Assembly (NCBI GenBank): GCA_000335735.1
Contig: AMYY01000004.1
Location: forward strand, 1-64,000
DNA length: 64,000 nt
Direction of reading: 5' to 3'
From: an alpha proteobacterium L41A
GTDB lineage: Bacteria; Pseudomonadota; Alphaproteobacteria; Caulobacterales; Caulobacteraceae
A program made the position numbers and the translations under genes. Of the stretch, positions 30,835-40,545 are shown in pieces. How positions within the stretch are numbered: position 1 is the first letter of the stretch; each line of letters starts with the position of its first letter. The notes under the pieces were generated by a model. That model worked only from the letters and a program-made list of their open reading frames with translations. It did no database searches and was not told the DNA's origin.

Positions 30835-31833
30835 TTAAGCCCAGTCCGGTTCCGGCAACCCCTTCGACTTCAGGAATTCCGGATTGAACAGCTTGGAAGC
30901 ATAGCGCGAGCCGGGATCGCACAGGCAGGTCACGATGGTCTTGCCGGGGCCAAGCTCGCGCGCCAGCCGTACAGCGCCGGCGATGTTCACCCCCGCCGAT
31001 CCGCCCAGCGATAAGCCTTCGTGCTTCACGAGGTCGAACAGGATCGGCAGGAACTCCGCGTCCTCGATCCGATAGGCGTAGTCGGGCTTGAAGCCTTCCA
31101 GATTGCCGGTGATGCGGGCCACGCCGATCCCCTCGGTAATCGACGACCCCTCGCCGGTCATCTCGCCCTTGGTGAACCAGTTGAACATGGCCGCGCCTGC
31201 GGGATCCGCCAGGGCGATGGTCACATCCGGCTTCTGTTCGCGCAGATAGGCGCCGACGCCGGCGATGGTCCCGCCCGAGCCGACGGCCGAGACGAAGGCG
31301 TCGACCTGACCGTCTGTCTGCGTCCAGATTTCGGGGCCGGTCGTGTTGTAGTGGGCCTCGCGGTTGGCGGTATTGTCGAACTGATTGGCCCAGATGGCGC
31401 CGGCCTCTTCGCTGTCGTTCAGCTCGGCGGCCAGACGCCCGGAATAGTGGACGAAGTGGTTCGGACTGGAAAAGGGCGCGGCGTCCACCTCGACCAGGCG
31501 CGCACCCAGCGAACGGATGGCGGACTTCTTCTCTTCCGACTGAGTGCGCGGAATGACGATGACGACCGGATGCCCCAAGGCGGCCCCGACCAAGGCCAGG
31601 CCGATACCGGTGTTGCCGGCCGTGCCCTCGACGATCGTCCCGCCGGGTTTCAGCGCGCCCGACGCCCGGGCCCCCTGAACGATCGACAGGGCCGCGCGAT
31701 CCTTGATCGAGCCGCCGGGATTCAGAAACTCGGCCTTGCCCAGGATTTCGCAGCCCGTCGCGTCGGACAGGCGGTTCAGGCGCACCAGCGGCGTATTGCC
31801 GATCAGGTCGATGACGGATGACGTAGCGGACAA
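30835..31833 (-). CDS. cysK: cysteine synthase
   Basis: A 332-residue PLP enzyme that makes cysteine from O-acetylserine and sulfide. The PLP Lys is K44 in GGSIKDRA; EGTAGNTGIGLA is the substrate loop and AVGSGGTIAGVG the phosphate-binding loop. A C-terminal CDPGSRYASKLFN matches the CysK/CBS-like group. It lies 36 nt after cysH and ends the sulfate assimilation operon. Confidence 0.93.
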   Translation of the reverse strand: MSATSSVIDLIGNTPLVRLNRLSDATGCEILGKAEFLNPGGSIKDRAALSIVQGARASGALKPGGTIVEGTAGNTGIGLALVGAALGHPVVIVIPRTQSEEKKSAIRSLGARLVEVDAAPFSSPNHFVHYSGRLAAELNDSEEAGAIWANQFDNTANREAHYNTTGPEIWTQTDGQVDAFVSAVGSGGTIAGVGAYLREQKPDVTIALADPAGAAMFNWFTKGEMTGEGSSITEGIGVARITGNLEGFKPDYAYRIEDAEFLPILFDLVKHEGLSLGGSAGVNIAGAVRLARELGPGKTIVTCLCDPGSRYASKLFNPEFLKSKGLPEPDWA

Positions 31834-31869
31834 GGTTGGGCTTTCAGGCGAAGGTCGAAACAGGTCGGA

Positions 31870-32946
31870 TCAGGCGGCGGCCTGACGTTGTCCTAAGTGG
31901 ATGCCGCACTCGACCTTGTCCATGCCCGACCAACGTCCGGCGCGGGCGTCTTCGCCGTCCTGAACCGCGCGGGTGCAGGGCCAGCAGCCGATGGAGGCAT
32001 AGCCCTGCTCGACCAGAGGATGGCGCGGCAGATCGTTCTCCTCCAGCCAGGCCTCCACGTCGTCGGCATCCCAGTTCGCCAGGGGGTTGATCCGCAGCAC
32101 GCCGTCCAGCACCTCGAACGGCTTCAGCTTTGCTCGCGTCGCGGCCTGATAGCGTTTGCGCCCGGTGATGAGCGCATTGAACCCGGCGGTCGCCCGCGCC
32201 AGCGGCCGCACTTTTCGCAGGTCGCAGCAGGCGTCGGCGTCGGTCTTCCACAGGTCGTCGCGCGCATCCAACGTCGCCTTCTCGCCCGCATCCGGCGTGA
32301 CCAGCCGCACGTCGGTCAGGCCCAGCGCCTTGGTCAGCTGGGTGCGATAGGACAGGGTCTGGAGGAAATGCTGCCCCGTCTCCAGAAAAACCACCGGCAC
32401 GGTCTTGTCCTCGCCGGCGATGATGTCCAGCAAGGCGGCGGACTCGGCCCCGAACGATGAGATGGCGCCGACCCGCAGGCCCAGCGACGGGTCCAACGCC
32501 GCCTTCAGGATTTCGGACGCGTCCTTGCCCTCGGTCTCGCGGTTCAGCCGATCGGCCAGGGCGTCCAGGTCGCGGTCGTTCGACGCCTCGCGTCGCCGCT
32601 GCCAGATCGTCGGCGCCGGATCGACGGCGGGCTGGTAGGCGCCGCTGAACGCCCGGTCCATGCGGTCCCAGGCGGCCGGATCCGCACCCTCGGCCAGTTC
32701 CACCGCATCGAAGCCCGAACGCCGCAGGTGTCGCGCCTGATCCGGCAGCACCTTGCCCGCCGCGATCAGACGCCCGGCGTAACCCCGCTCTCGCAGCACC
32801 GCCGCCAGCGAGAAGCCGCGTCCGTCGCGAAACGCGTCGAACTCCAGCACCAGCGTGTCTTCGCTTGCGGCGGCCGCCTCGACGTCCTCCAGCGGGGTCG
32901 TCACCGACAGGCGCAGCCCGTTCTGTATGCCCTCAAGCCGTTGCAT
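31870..32946 (-). CDS. cysH: DUF934-CysH fusion, APS/PAPS reductase
   Basis: From ATG 32946 (358 residues, overlapping the end of cysI by 14 nt) the N-terminal 105 residues match DUF934 (LVLEFDAFRDGRGFSLAAVLRERGY). The C-terminal 240 residues are a PAPS/APS reductase with CCDLRKVRPL, LITGRKRYQ, GCWPCTRAV and the final ECGIHL. The four Cys (CC and C-x-x-C) are those of [4Fe-4S] APS reductases, so adenylylsulfate may be the substrate. In many proteobacteria DUF934 is a separate gene between cysI and cysH. Confidence 0.9.
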   Translation of the reverse strand: MQRLEGIQNGLRLSVTTPLEDVEAAAASEDTLVLEFDAFRDGRGFSLAAVLRERGYAGRLIAAGKVLPDQARHLRRSGFDAVELAEGADPAAWDRMDRAFSGAYQPAVDPAPTIWQRRREASNDRDLDALADRLNRETEGKDASEILKAALDPSLGLRVGAISSFGAESAALLDIIAGEDKTVPVVFLETGQHFLQTLSYRTQLTKALGLTDVRLVTPDAGEKATLDARDDLWKTDADACCDLRKVRPLARATAGFNALITGRKRYQAATRAKLKPFEVLDGVLRINPLANWDADDVEAWLEENDLPRHPLVEQGYASIGCWPCTRAVQDGEDARAGRWSGMDKVECGIHLGQRQAAA

Positions 32947-34603
32947 CGAGCGTCTCATAGATGGCGTCTCGGAAGGGATCGGGACCGACGCGGCGCACCG
33001 TGTCGATAAACCGCTCGCCGTCCGTGCGGATTTGCAGATAACGGTCAAGGGTCCGCTGGATGGCGGGCGCGACCTCGTCTGCCGGCAGGCTCTTGCCGAC
33101 GATGTCGCCCAGCGCCGCCTGTTCGTCGGGCGAACCGCCGACGGTGATCTGATAGTATTCCTCGCCCTTTCGATCGACGCCCAGCACGCCGATGTGGCCG
33201 ACATGGTGGTGACCGCAGGCGTTGATGCACCCGCTCATATTGATGCGAACCGGCCCCAGTTTCTCCTGATAGTCGAGATCGGCCAGACGCTTGGACAGCG
33301 CTTGGGCCACCGGGATCGATCGGGCGTTGGCCAGGCTGCAATAGTCCAGGCCAGGGCAGGCGATCACGTCCGTCGCCAGATCGGCGTTGGCGGTGGCCAG
33401 CCCTGCCTCCCGCAACGCCCGCCAGATTGTCGGCACGTCGTCCAGCTTCACGTGCGGGAGGATCAGGTTCTGCTCATAGGCGGCGCGCAGTTCGTCGAAC
33501 GAATACCGCTCGGCCAGGTCCGCCACAGCCTCCATCTGGTCCGCCGTGATGTCGCCGGGCACCCCGCCGACCGGCTTCAGCGACACCACCACCGAGGCGT
33601 AACCCGGCTGGCGGTGACGACGGACATTGTTGCGAGCGAACCGGGCGAAGTCCGGGTCCGCCAATAGGGCGCGGTCGAACGGCGCGCTGGTCTTGGGCAG
33701 ATCCTGGAACGGCGGCGGGGCGAAATAGGCCTTGATCCGTGCGGCCTCGTCCTCGGGGATGCGCAGATCCTCGTGGCGCAGGGTGGCGTAGTGTTTGTCC
33801 ACCTCCTCGCGGAAGGCCTCGATCCCTAGCGAGGCGACCAGGATCTTGATCCGCGCCTTGTGGATGTTGTCGCGCCGACCCAGAAGGTTCCAGGCCCGCA
33901 GGATGGCGGTCAGATAGGCCAGAAGGTCCGCCGCCGGGACCGCCGCCGCGATCTCCTGACCGATATGGGGCAAACGTCCCTGTCCGCCGCCGACGAAGAC
34001 GCGGAAGGCCGTTCCACCATCCTCGCCCTTTACGATCTGCAAGCCGACATCGTGCGTGCGGATCGCCGCCCGGTCCTTCTCCACGCCGATCACCGCGATC
34101 TTGAACTTGCGCGGCAGGAAGGAGAACTCCGGGTGGATGGTCGACCACTGGCGGATGATCTCGCACCAGGGACGCGGATCCTCGATCTCGTCGTCGGCGG
34201 CGCCGGCGAAGACGTCGGTGGTGGTGTTGCGGATGCAGTTGCCCGAGGTCTGGATGGCGTGCATCTCGACCTCGGCCAGATCGCTGAGGATCGCAGGCAG
34301 GTCGGTCAGGGCCGGCCAATTGTACTGGATGTTGCAGCGGGTGGTGAAGTGACCGTAGCCCTTGTCATAGGTCCGCGCGATATGGCCCAGCCGACGCATC
34401 TGACGACTGCTCATCACGCCATAGGGAATGGCGACGCGCAGCATATAGGCGTGAAGCTGCAGATAGACCCCGTTCATCAGCCGCAGCGGCTTGAACTCGT
34501 CCTCAGTCAGGGCGCCGGATACGCGGCGCGCTACCTGGTCTGAGAATTCCTCAACCCGTTCACGCACCAGGGCGTGGTCGAACTCGTCATAGCGATACAT
34601 CAA
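32933..34603 (-). CDS. cysI: sulfite/nitrite reductase haemoprotein subunit
   Basis: A 556-residue siroheme/[4Fe-4S] protein with the two-repeat architecture of CysI/NirA. The cluster Cys ligands are in CPGLDYCSLANARS near 418 and INMSGCINACGHHHVGHIG near 456. It reduces sulfite to sulfide. It overlaps the DUF2849 gene by four bases and cysH by 14, so the operon is translationally coupled. No cysJ is present; ferredoxin is a likely electron donor. Confidence 0.93.
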   Translation of the reverse strand: MMYRYDEFDHALVRERVEEFSDQVARRVSGALTEDEFKPLRLMNGVYLQLHAYMLRVAIPYGVMSSRQMRRLGHIARTYDKGYGHFTTRCNIQYNWPALTDLPAILSDLAEVEMHAIQTSGNCIRNTTTDVFAGAADDEIEDPRPWCEIIRQWSTIHPEFSFLPRKFKIAVIGVEKDRAAIRTHDVGLQIVKGEDGGTAFRVFVGGGQGRLPHIGQEIAAAVPAADLLAYLTAILRAWNLLGRRDNIHKARIKILVASLGIEAFREEVDKHYATLRHEDLRIPEDEAARIKAYFAPPPFQDLPKTSAPFDRALLADPDFARFARNNVRRHRQPGYASVVVSLKPVGGVPGDITADQMEAVADLAERYSFDELRAAYEQNLILPHVKLDDVPTIWRALREAGLATANADLATDVIACPGLDYCSLANARSIPVAQALSKRLADLDYQEKLGPVRINMSGCINACGHHHVGHIGVLGVDRKGEEYYQITVGGSPDEQAALGDIVGKSLPADEVAPAIQRTLDRYLQIRTDGERFIDTVRRVGPDPFRDAIYETLDATA

Positions 34604-34875
34604 CCCACGCCTCCGACGACGCTGTGACCGACGGTCGGCCCGGCCGAGCGGATGCCTTCCTTCAGCCGGTCGCGACCCGAAGGCGTGCGGTCCTGAACCT
34701 CGAACAGATAGGGATTTACGAAGACGTCCGGCCGCCCAGCGACATCAGCCAGCACGACCTCGGCCGCCGTATCGTCAAGCACCAAAGCCTGATCAATGTG
34801 CTCGACCGGCTGGTTGTCCACGCCCGCATAGATGACGCGGCCGTCCGACAGGCGGTTTGCGGTGACGATCTTCAC
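34600..34875 (-). CDS. DUF2849 protein
   Basis: A 91-residue protein, KIVTANRLSDGRVIYAG at the start and DVFVNPYLFEV in the middle, the pattern of DUF2849, which is regularly found between cysG and cysI in alphaproteobacteria. It overlaps both neighbours by four bases. A role in sulfite reduction is likely from context; the biochemistry is unknown. Confidence 0.85.
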   Translation of the reverse strand: MKIVTANRLSDGRVIYAGVDNQPVEHIDQALVLDDTAAEVVLADVAGRPDVFVNPYLFEVQDRTPSGRDRLKEGIRSAGPTVGHSVVGGVG

Positions 34876-36257
34876 GCCGCGACCTCCGCTCGAACATCCA
34901 GTTGAGCCGCCGAGAAGGCCGCCGTCTGGCCGACGAACAGCAGGGCCGGACCGGTCAGGTCGGCGCCGCGCACCAGGGCGCCCAGCCCGTCCAGTCGCCC
35001 GGTCAGAACCCGCTCATCCGGGCGGCTGCCGTTCTCGACAATGGCGACGGGGGTCGAGGGTGAGCGACCCGCCGCAATCAGCCGCGCAGCCGTCTCCTCG
35101 GCTCGGTCTGACCCCATGTAGATGGCCAAGGTGTGGTTGGGGCCAGCCAGCTTTGTCCAGTCCGCCTCGACGCCGCCCGGCTTGGCCTGGGCGGTCACGA
35201 AGGTCACCGCCTGGGCGTGATCGCGATGTGTCAGGGGGATGCCCGCCGAGGCCGCGCAGGCCAAGGCCGCCGTCACGCCCGGCACCACGAAGACCGGAAC
35301 CCCTGCCGCCCGCATGGCGTCCAGTTCCTCGCCGCCGCGCCCGAAGACGAAGGGATCGCCGCCCTTCAGCCGCACCACCCGATGACCGGCGCGCGCCTCC
35401 GCGATCATCAGGGCCTCGATATGATCCTGCGGCACCGAGTGCTCGCCGCGCGCCTTGCCCACATACAGCCGTTTGGCGTCACGCCGCGCCCGCTCCAGCA
35501 CCGCCTCGGGCACCAGTCGGTCGTGGATGATGACGTCGGCGTCCTGCAATACCCGCAGCGCCTTCAGGGTCAGCAGTTCGGGATCGCCCGGTCCGGCGCC
35601 GACGATATGGACCACGCCCTGTTCGAGTGCGGCCGAGTTCAACAGGCGCAGCATCTCGCGCCGCGCCTCGGCCGTCCGACCTTCCGACGCCAGTGTCGCG
35701 GCCGGACCCCGGAAGGCCTTCTCCCAGAACCGCCGCCGGGCCATGAAGTCCGGCACGCTGGCCTTGACCGTATCGCGCAACTCGCGCGCCATCCGCGCCA
35801 CATTGGACAGGCCGGCCGGCAGCACGCCCTCGACGGCGGTGCGGATGTCTCGCGCCAGGATCGGCGCAGAACCGCCCGTCGCCACGCCGATCACCACCTC
35901 GTCGCGGTCGATCAGGGCCGGGGTCTGGAAGTCGCTCAGATGCGGCTTGTCCACCACATTGACCTGGGCGCCCGCTGCGTGCGCCAGAGCGCCCAGCCTC
36001 ACGAGTTCATCCGCGTCGTCCAGCGCCATGAACACCAGGCGCGCGCCCGCCAGATCTTCAGCACCTGGCGAACGCAGTACCGGCTCCGGCGCCGTCAACG
36101 GCGTCTCGATCTTGGGGGGCGCGCCGTCGGGCGCGAACCATGCCACCTCGGCCGGCGTGTTCAGGAACAGTCGCAGCTTGGCCAGCGCCGGCTCGCCGCC
36201 GCCGATGATCACGATCTTTGCGGCCTCCAGCGGAATGGAGGCGAGGAATACACGCAT
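34872..36257 (-). CDS. cysG: siroheme synthase CysG
   Basis: A 461-residue trifunctional enzyme. The N-terminal NAD-binding part (IVIIGGGEPALAK) is the precorrin-2 dehydrogenase/ferrochelatase. From about 215 on comes the uroporphyrinogen III methyltransferase with HIVGAGPGDPELLTLKALR, VRLKGGDPFVFGRGGEE and VVPGVTAALA. It supplies siroheme to CysI. First gene of the operon; its promoter must be in the 123 bp shared with the divergent LysR gene. Confidence 0.95.
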   Translation of the reverse strand: MRVFLASIPLEAAKIVIIGGGEPALAKLRLFLNTPAEVAWFAPDGAPPKIETPLTAPEPVLRSPGAEDLAGARLVFMALDDADELVRLGALAHAAGAQVNVVDKPHLSDFQTPALIDRDEVVIGVATGGSAPILARDIRTAVEGVLPAGLSNVARMARELRDTVKASVPDFMARRRFWEKAFRGPAATLASEGRTAEARREMLRLLNSAALEQGVVHIVGAGPGDPELLTLKALRVLQDADVIIHDRLVPEAVLERARRDAKRLYVGKARGEHSVPQDHIEALMIAEARAGHRVVRLKGGDPFVFGRGGEELDAMRAAGVPVFVVPGVTAALACAASAGIPLTHRDHAQAVTFVTAQAKPGGVEADWTKLAGPNHTLAIYMGSDRAEETAARLIAAGRSPSTPVAIVENGSRPDERVLTGRLDGLGALVRGADLTGPALLFVGQTAAFSAAQLDVRAEVAA

Positions 36258-36361
36258 CGTCTTGCTTTCAGGGCCGTCGGGAGAGGAAAAAGGAACGACG
36301 GCAGGCGCGAACCTTCGTCTTCCCCGTCCAGAGCCGCAAACCAGATTGCCTTTGTCTCGCT

Positions 36362-36376
36362 GATAGGATTTCTATC
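36362..36376. promoter_or_regulatory. LysR-type dyad
   Basis: GATAG and CTATC flank GATTT, ending four bases before the lysR ATG, and contain a T-N11-A-like spacing. LysR regulators usually bind such dyads in the gap to the divergent target, here the cys operon, and repress themselves. Confidence 0.45.
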
Positions 36377-36380
36377 CGCG

Positions 36381-37310
36381 ATGGCCCGTCCTTTGCTCCC
36401 GCTCAACGCTCTGCGCGCCTTCGAGGCCGCCGCGCGGCATCTGAATTTCTCTCGCGCCGCCGACGAACTGTCGGTGACCCCCGGCGCGGTCAGCCAGCAG
36501 ATCCGCCTCCTGGAAGACATCGTCGGCGGGCCGCTGTTCGTGCGCGAGGCGCGGGGCCTGCAACTGACCGATCTGGGCCGCTCCTCCGTGCCGCTGCTGC
36601 GCGAGGGGTTCGAGCGACTGATGGACGCCTCGGCCCTGTTGCGCGAACCGCCGCGTCGCAAACAGGTGTCGATCAGCGTGGCGCCCGGCTTCGCCTCCAA
36701 ATGGCTGATGCCGCGCATGGACGACTTCCACACCGCCCATCCCGAGATCGAACTGTGGATCTCGGCCGACATGGAGCCGGCGGACCTGAGCGAGGGCAAG
36801 GTCGATCTGGCGGTGCGCTACGGTCCCGGCGACTATCCCGGCCTGACGGTCGATCGGCTGATGACCGAGACGGTTCTGCCGGTCTGCGCCCCATCGCTGA
36901 TGGACGGCGACAAGCCGATCCGCAAACCCGCCGACCTGATCGGACACACCCTGCTGCACGACATGTCCAACGACGGCGACCCCAGCCGACCGGACTGGGC
37001 GATGTGGCTGAAGGCGCGCGGCATTCGGCATCCCGACCCGCGACGCGGCTCGCGCTTTAACCAGTCGGGGCTGCTGATCGAGGCCGCCATATCGGGGCGT
37101 GGCGTGGCCTTGGCCAAACGCACCCTGGCCCAGGCCGATCTGGCCTCAGGCCGTCTGGTCGCGCCCTTCCCTGACGGGTCGGAGGCGGTCGGCTTCGCCT
37201 ATTACGTCGTCCAGCCCCGCGACCGTCCGCCCTCACCCAGCGCGACCGCCTTCGTCGGCTGGCTGAAGAAACAGGCCGTCGATCACGACAATACGATGGG
37301 CCAACTCTAG
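36381..37310 (+). CDS. LysR-family regulator, GcvA-like
   Basis: ATG 36381 gives 309 residues: a winged HTH at 8-65 (LNALRAFEAAARHLNFSRAA, VTPGAVSQQIRLLE) and a PBP-like ligand domain from about 93. Sequence style is GcvA rather than CysB. The divergent position next to cysG makes it a candidate regulator of sulfate assimilation, but this is inferred. The frame is open far upstream as a shadow of cysG. Confidence 0.9.
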   Translation: MARPLLPLNALRAFEAAARHLNFSRAADELSVTPGAVSQQIRLLEDIVGGPLFVREARGLQLTDLGRSSVPLLREGFERLMDASALLREPPRRKQVSISVAPGFASKWLMPRMDDFHTAHPEIELWISADMEPADLSEGKVDLAVRYGPGDYPGLTVDRLMTETVLPVCAPSLMDGDKPIRKPADLIGHTLLHDMSNDGDPSRPDWAMWLKARGIRHPDPRRGSRFNQSGLLIEAAISGRGVALAKRTLAQADLASGRLVAPFPDGSEAVGFAYYVVQPRDRPPSPSATAFVGWLKKQAVDHDNTMGQL

Positions 37311-37319
37311 GCCCGGAAT

Positions 37320-39230
37320 TTAGGCCCTGGCGGCCTGATTGGCGGACACGCCCAGGGCCTGAAGCGCGGCGGCGCTGATGTGTTCGGCGTTCAGGCCGGC
37401 CTGGGCGTACATGGCCATCGGCGCATCCTGGTCCTGGAAGACGTCGGGCAGGTTCAGGGTGCGGATCTTCAGCCCGCCGTCCAATGCGCCCTTCTCGGCC
37501 AGCAGTTGCAGCACGAAGGCGCCGAAGCCGCCCATGGCGCCCTCTTCAACCGTGATCAGAGCCTCATGCTCGCGCGCCAGACGCAGGATCAGATCGGCGT
37601 CCAACGGCTTGGCGAAGCGGGCGTCTGCGACGGTGGCCGACACGCCCTTTGCGGCCAGCATATCCGCCGCCTTCAGCGATTCCTGCAGACGCGTGCCCAG
37701 GCTGAGGATGGCGACCGAAGTCCCCTCGCGCACGATCCGGCCCTTGCCGATCTCAAGCGGCGCGGCCAGTTCCGGGATCTCCACGCCCACGCCGTCGCCG
37801 CGCGGATAGCGGAAGGCGCTGGGCCGATCGTCGATGGCCAAGCTGGTCGAGATCATCGCCGCCAGTTCGGCCTCGTCGGCGGCGGCCATCAGCACCATGC
37901 CGGGCAGCGCGCCCATGAAGCCGATGTCGAACGATCCCGCGTGCGTCGCGCCGTCCGATCCGACAAGACCCGCCCGGTCCATGGCGAAGCGCACCGGCAG
38001 CGACTGGATCGCCACGTCGTGGACCACCTGGTCGTAACCGCGCTGAAGGAAGGTCGAATAGATGGCGCAGACTGGCTTCATGCCGTCCGCCGCCAGACCG
38101 GCCGCGAAGGTCACCGCGTGCTGCTCGGCGATGCCCACGTCATAGGTCCGCTCAGGGAAGGCCTGACCGAACAGGTCCAGCCCCGTGCCCGACGGCATGG
38201 CCGCCGTGATCGCCACGATCGACGGATCGACCTTGGCGTGTTTGATCAGCTCGGTGCCGAACACCTTGGTGTAGCTGGGGGCGTTGGAGATGGCCTTGGC
38301 CTGCTTGCCCGAAACCACGTCGAACTTGACGACCGCATGCAGTTTGTCGGCACTGCTTTCGGCGGGGGCGTAGCCCTTGCCCTTCTGCGTCACGACGTGA
38401 ACCAACACCGGACGGTCCTCGATGGCGGCCGCCTTCTTCAGGATCGGCACCAGATTGTCCATGTCGTGGCCGTCGATCGGACCGACGTAATAGAAGCCCA
38501 ACTCTTCGAAGAAGGTGCCGCCGGTGACCATGCCGCGAGCGTATTCCTCGGCCTTCTTGGCCGCCTTGCGGAACGGGCGCGGCAGGTGCTGAGCCACAGT
38601 CTTGCCCAGGCGGCGGACGTTCTGATAGGCGCCGCCCGACACCAGGCCGGCCAGATAGGCACTCATCCCGCCGACCGGCGGCGCGATCGACATGTCGTTG
38701 TCGTTCAGGATGACCATCAGTTGGCCGCTGGTCGCCTCGGCGGCGTTGTTCATCGCCTCATAGGCCATGCCCGCAGACATGGAGCCGTCGCCGATGACGG
38801 CCACCACGCGGTTCTTCTCGCCCTTCTGATCGCGGGCGGCGGCGAAGCCCAAGGCGGCGCTGATGGAGGTCGAGGCGTGGGCGGCGCCGAACGGATCGTA
38901 TTCGCTCTCGCTGCGCTTGGTGAAGCCCGACAGGCCGCCGCCCTGGCGCAGGGTGCGGATGCGGTCGCGCCGCCCGGTCAGGATCTTGTGCGGATAACAC
39001 TGATGCCCGACGTCCCAGATCAGGATGTCCTTGGGCGTCTCGAACACATGGTGCAGCGCCGTGGTCAGCTCGACCACACCCAGACCCGCGCCAAGGTGGC
39101 CGCCGGTGACGGACACGGCGTCGATCGTTTCGGCCCGCACCTCCTGCGCCAGCTGTTTCAACTGGGCGATGTCGAAGTCCCGCGTGTCGGCGGGCGTCTT
39201 GACGGTGTCGAGTAGCGGGGTGTCGGGCAT
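37320..39230 (-). CDS. dxs: 1-deoxy-D-xylulose-5-phosphate synthase
   Basis: A 636-residue transketolase-like enzyme that joins pyruvate and glyceraldehyde-3-phosphate in the MEP pathway. TPP motif [16 protein letters not shown] near 150-165, catalytic His in [11 protein letters not shown], and the pyrimidine-binding domain from about 320 ([13 protein letters not shown]). It is downstream of ispA and xseB, the common order. Convergent with the LysR gene with only nine bases between. Confidence 0.97.
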   Translation of the reverse strand: MPDTPLLDTVKTPADTRDFDIAQLKQLAQEVRAETIDAVSVTGGHLGAGLGVVELTTALHHVFETPKDILIWDVGHQCYPHKILTGRRDRIRTLRQGGGLSGFTKRSESEYDPFGAAHASTSISAALGFAAARDQKGEKNRVVAVIGDGSMSAGMAYEAMNNAAEATSGQLMVILNDNDMSIAPPVGGMSAYLAGLVSGGAYQNVRRLGKTVAQHLPRPFRKAAKKAEEYARGMVTGGTFFEELGFYYVGPIDGHDMDNLVPILKKAAAIEDRPVLVHVVTQKGKGYAPAESSADKLHAVVKFDVVSGKQAKAISNAPSYTKVFGTELIKHAKVDPSIVAITAAMPSGTGLDLFGQAFPERTYDVGIAEQHAVTFAAGLAADGMKPVCAIYSTFLQRGYDQVVHDVAIQSLPVRFAMDRAGLVGSDGATHAGSFDIGFMGALPGMVLMAAADEAELAAMISTSLAIDDRPSAFRYPRGDGVGVEIPELAAPLEIGKGRIVREGTSVAILSLGTRLQESLKAADMLAAKGVSATVADARFAKPLDADLILRLAREHEALITVEEGAMGGFGAFVLQLLAEKGALDGGLKIRTLNLPDVFQDQDAPMAMYAQAGLNAEHISAAALQALGVSANQAARA

Positions 39231-39290
39231 CAGCCGTAAAACCTTGGAAAGTCTGGTCGATCAACCCGCAGGTCGGTTCAACGTTTCGTA

Positions 39291-40205
39291 TCAGGACCGG
39301 CGCTTTAGCACAAAGTCCACGCTGGCCCTGAGGATTTCGGCCTCGTCGCCGAACGGCTCCAGATGCGACCGGGCCTGATTTGCGAGATGCGCGACCCTTT
39401 GCCGCGCCGCCTCCAGACCCAGCAGGGTGACGAAGTTGGTCTTGCCCAACGCTGCGTCCTTGCCCCCGGCCGCCTTGCCCATTTCCTCAGCCGAGCCTTC
39501 GGCATCCAGCAGGTCGTCGACGATCTGATAGGCCAGGCCGACGTCGTGGGCGAAGCTGATCAGAGCATGGCGGTGTTGGGCAGAGGCGTCGGCGATGATC
39601 AGCGGGATTTCGAAGGCGTAGGCGAACAGGGCGCCGGTCTTCAGGCGCTGCATCCGCGCCACCCCGCCCAGGTCGTCGCGCACGCCCAGCAGATCGATCA
39701 TCTGACCGCCCGCCATGCCCCGCGCGCCGGACGCCAGCGACAGCCGCGCCGCCAGTTCGCAGCGCACGGCCGCATCCTCATGGGTGTCTTCGTGCAGGAT
39801 GATGTCGAAGGCGGCCGTCTGCAGCGCATCGCCGGCCAGCACCGCCGTCGCCTCATCATAGGCCCGGTGAACGGTCGGCCGGCCCCGGCGCACGTCGTCG
39901 TCGTCCATGCAGGGCAGGTCGTCGTGCACCAGGCTGTAGGCGTGCACGCATTCCAGCGCGCAGGCGGCGCGGAGCACCGACCGCTCATCGATGTCGAACA
40001 GACGGGCGGCCTCCAGCGCGAAGAACGGCCGCAAGCGTTTGCCCGGGCCCAGCGCCGCATAGCGCATGGCCTCGGTCAGGCGGGATTCCGGGCCTTCGGC
40101 GCGCGGCAGCAACTCATCCAGCGCGACCGTGACCAGATCGGCAACCTCGGCCACGCGATCGATCACCGCCTGTTCGGGCGAGTTCGCGGCGATGACGCGG
40201 TTCAC
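39291..40205 (-). CDS. ispA: farnesyl diphosphate synthase-type polyprenyl synthetase
   Basis: I use GTG 40205 (GGAG nine bases upstream; 304 residues, the family length); the longer frame to 40313 would run into xseB and is basic and unlikely. The first Asp-rich motif is [15 protein letters not shown] and the second YQIVDDLLD. It condenses IPP with allylic diphosphates to FPP. It follows xseB by 40 nt and precedes dxs. Confidence 0.95.
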   Translation of the reverse strand: MNRVIAANSPEQAVIDRVAEVADLVTVALDELLPRAEGPESRLTEAMRYAALGPGKRLRPFFALEAARLFDIDERSVLRAACALECVHAYSLVHDDLPCMDDDDVRRGRPTVHRAYDEATAVLAGDALQTAAFDIILHEDTHEDAAVRCELAARLSLASGARGMAGGQMIDLLGVRDDLGGVARMQRLKTGALFAYAFEIPLIIADASAQHRHALISFAHDVGLAYQIVDDLLDAEGSAEEMGKAAGGKDAALGKTNFVTLLGLEAARQRVAHLANQARSHLEPFGDEAEILRASVDFVLKRRS

Positions 40206-40245
40206 GAGAACCGGCTCCAGACCAGGCTCGAAGACGATGCAAGGA

Positions 40246-40497
40246 TCATTCGAACGACGCCGCCTCGACGCCCTTGGCCTGGCCGTCGGGGCCGACCACG
40301 ATCTTTTCCACACGCAGTTGAGCCGCCTTCAGCCGCGCCTCGCAATGCGCCTTCAGCTTGGCGCCCTCTTCATAGAGGGCGATCGATTCTTCCAGCGGCG
40401 CCTGGCCGGATTCCAGACGAGAAACGATGGTCTCCAGGCGCTTCAGGGCGTCTTCGAAGCTGAGATCGGCGGGGATGGCGGCGGCGGTGTCGGTCAT
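40246..40497 (-). CDS. xseB: exodeoxyribonuclease VII small subunit
   Basis: ATG 40497 gives 83 residues with the XseB helical core [20 protein letters not shown] and [22 protein letters not shown]. It binds XseA to form the single-strand exonuclease. The frame is open to 40533 but those residues are basic and not conserved. First gene of xseB-ispA-dxs. Confidence 0.95.
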   Translation of the reverse strand: MTDTAAAIPADLSFEDALKRLETIVSRLESGQAPLEESIALYEEGAKLKAHCEARLKAAQLRVEKIVVGPDGQAKGVEAASFE

Positions 40498-40545
40498 GGC
40501 GCGGACCCTAGAGGCGCGCGCGTGGCGCATCAACGTCAGAAGCGG

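Noticed and set aside
32947-33204. N-terminal extension of CysH into cysI
   Set aside because: The residues are the out-of-frame reading of cysI; DUF934 homology starts at ATG 32946.
35133-36380. Long N-terminal extension of the LysR gene
   Set aside because: This part is antisense to cysG; the HTH begins directly at ATG 36381.
37380-39215. 611-codon plus-strand ORF
   Set aside because: Antisense shadow of dxs; its His/Arg/Gln-rich composition is typical of a reversed high-GC gene.
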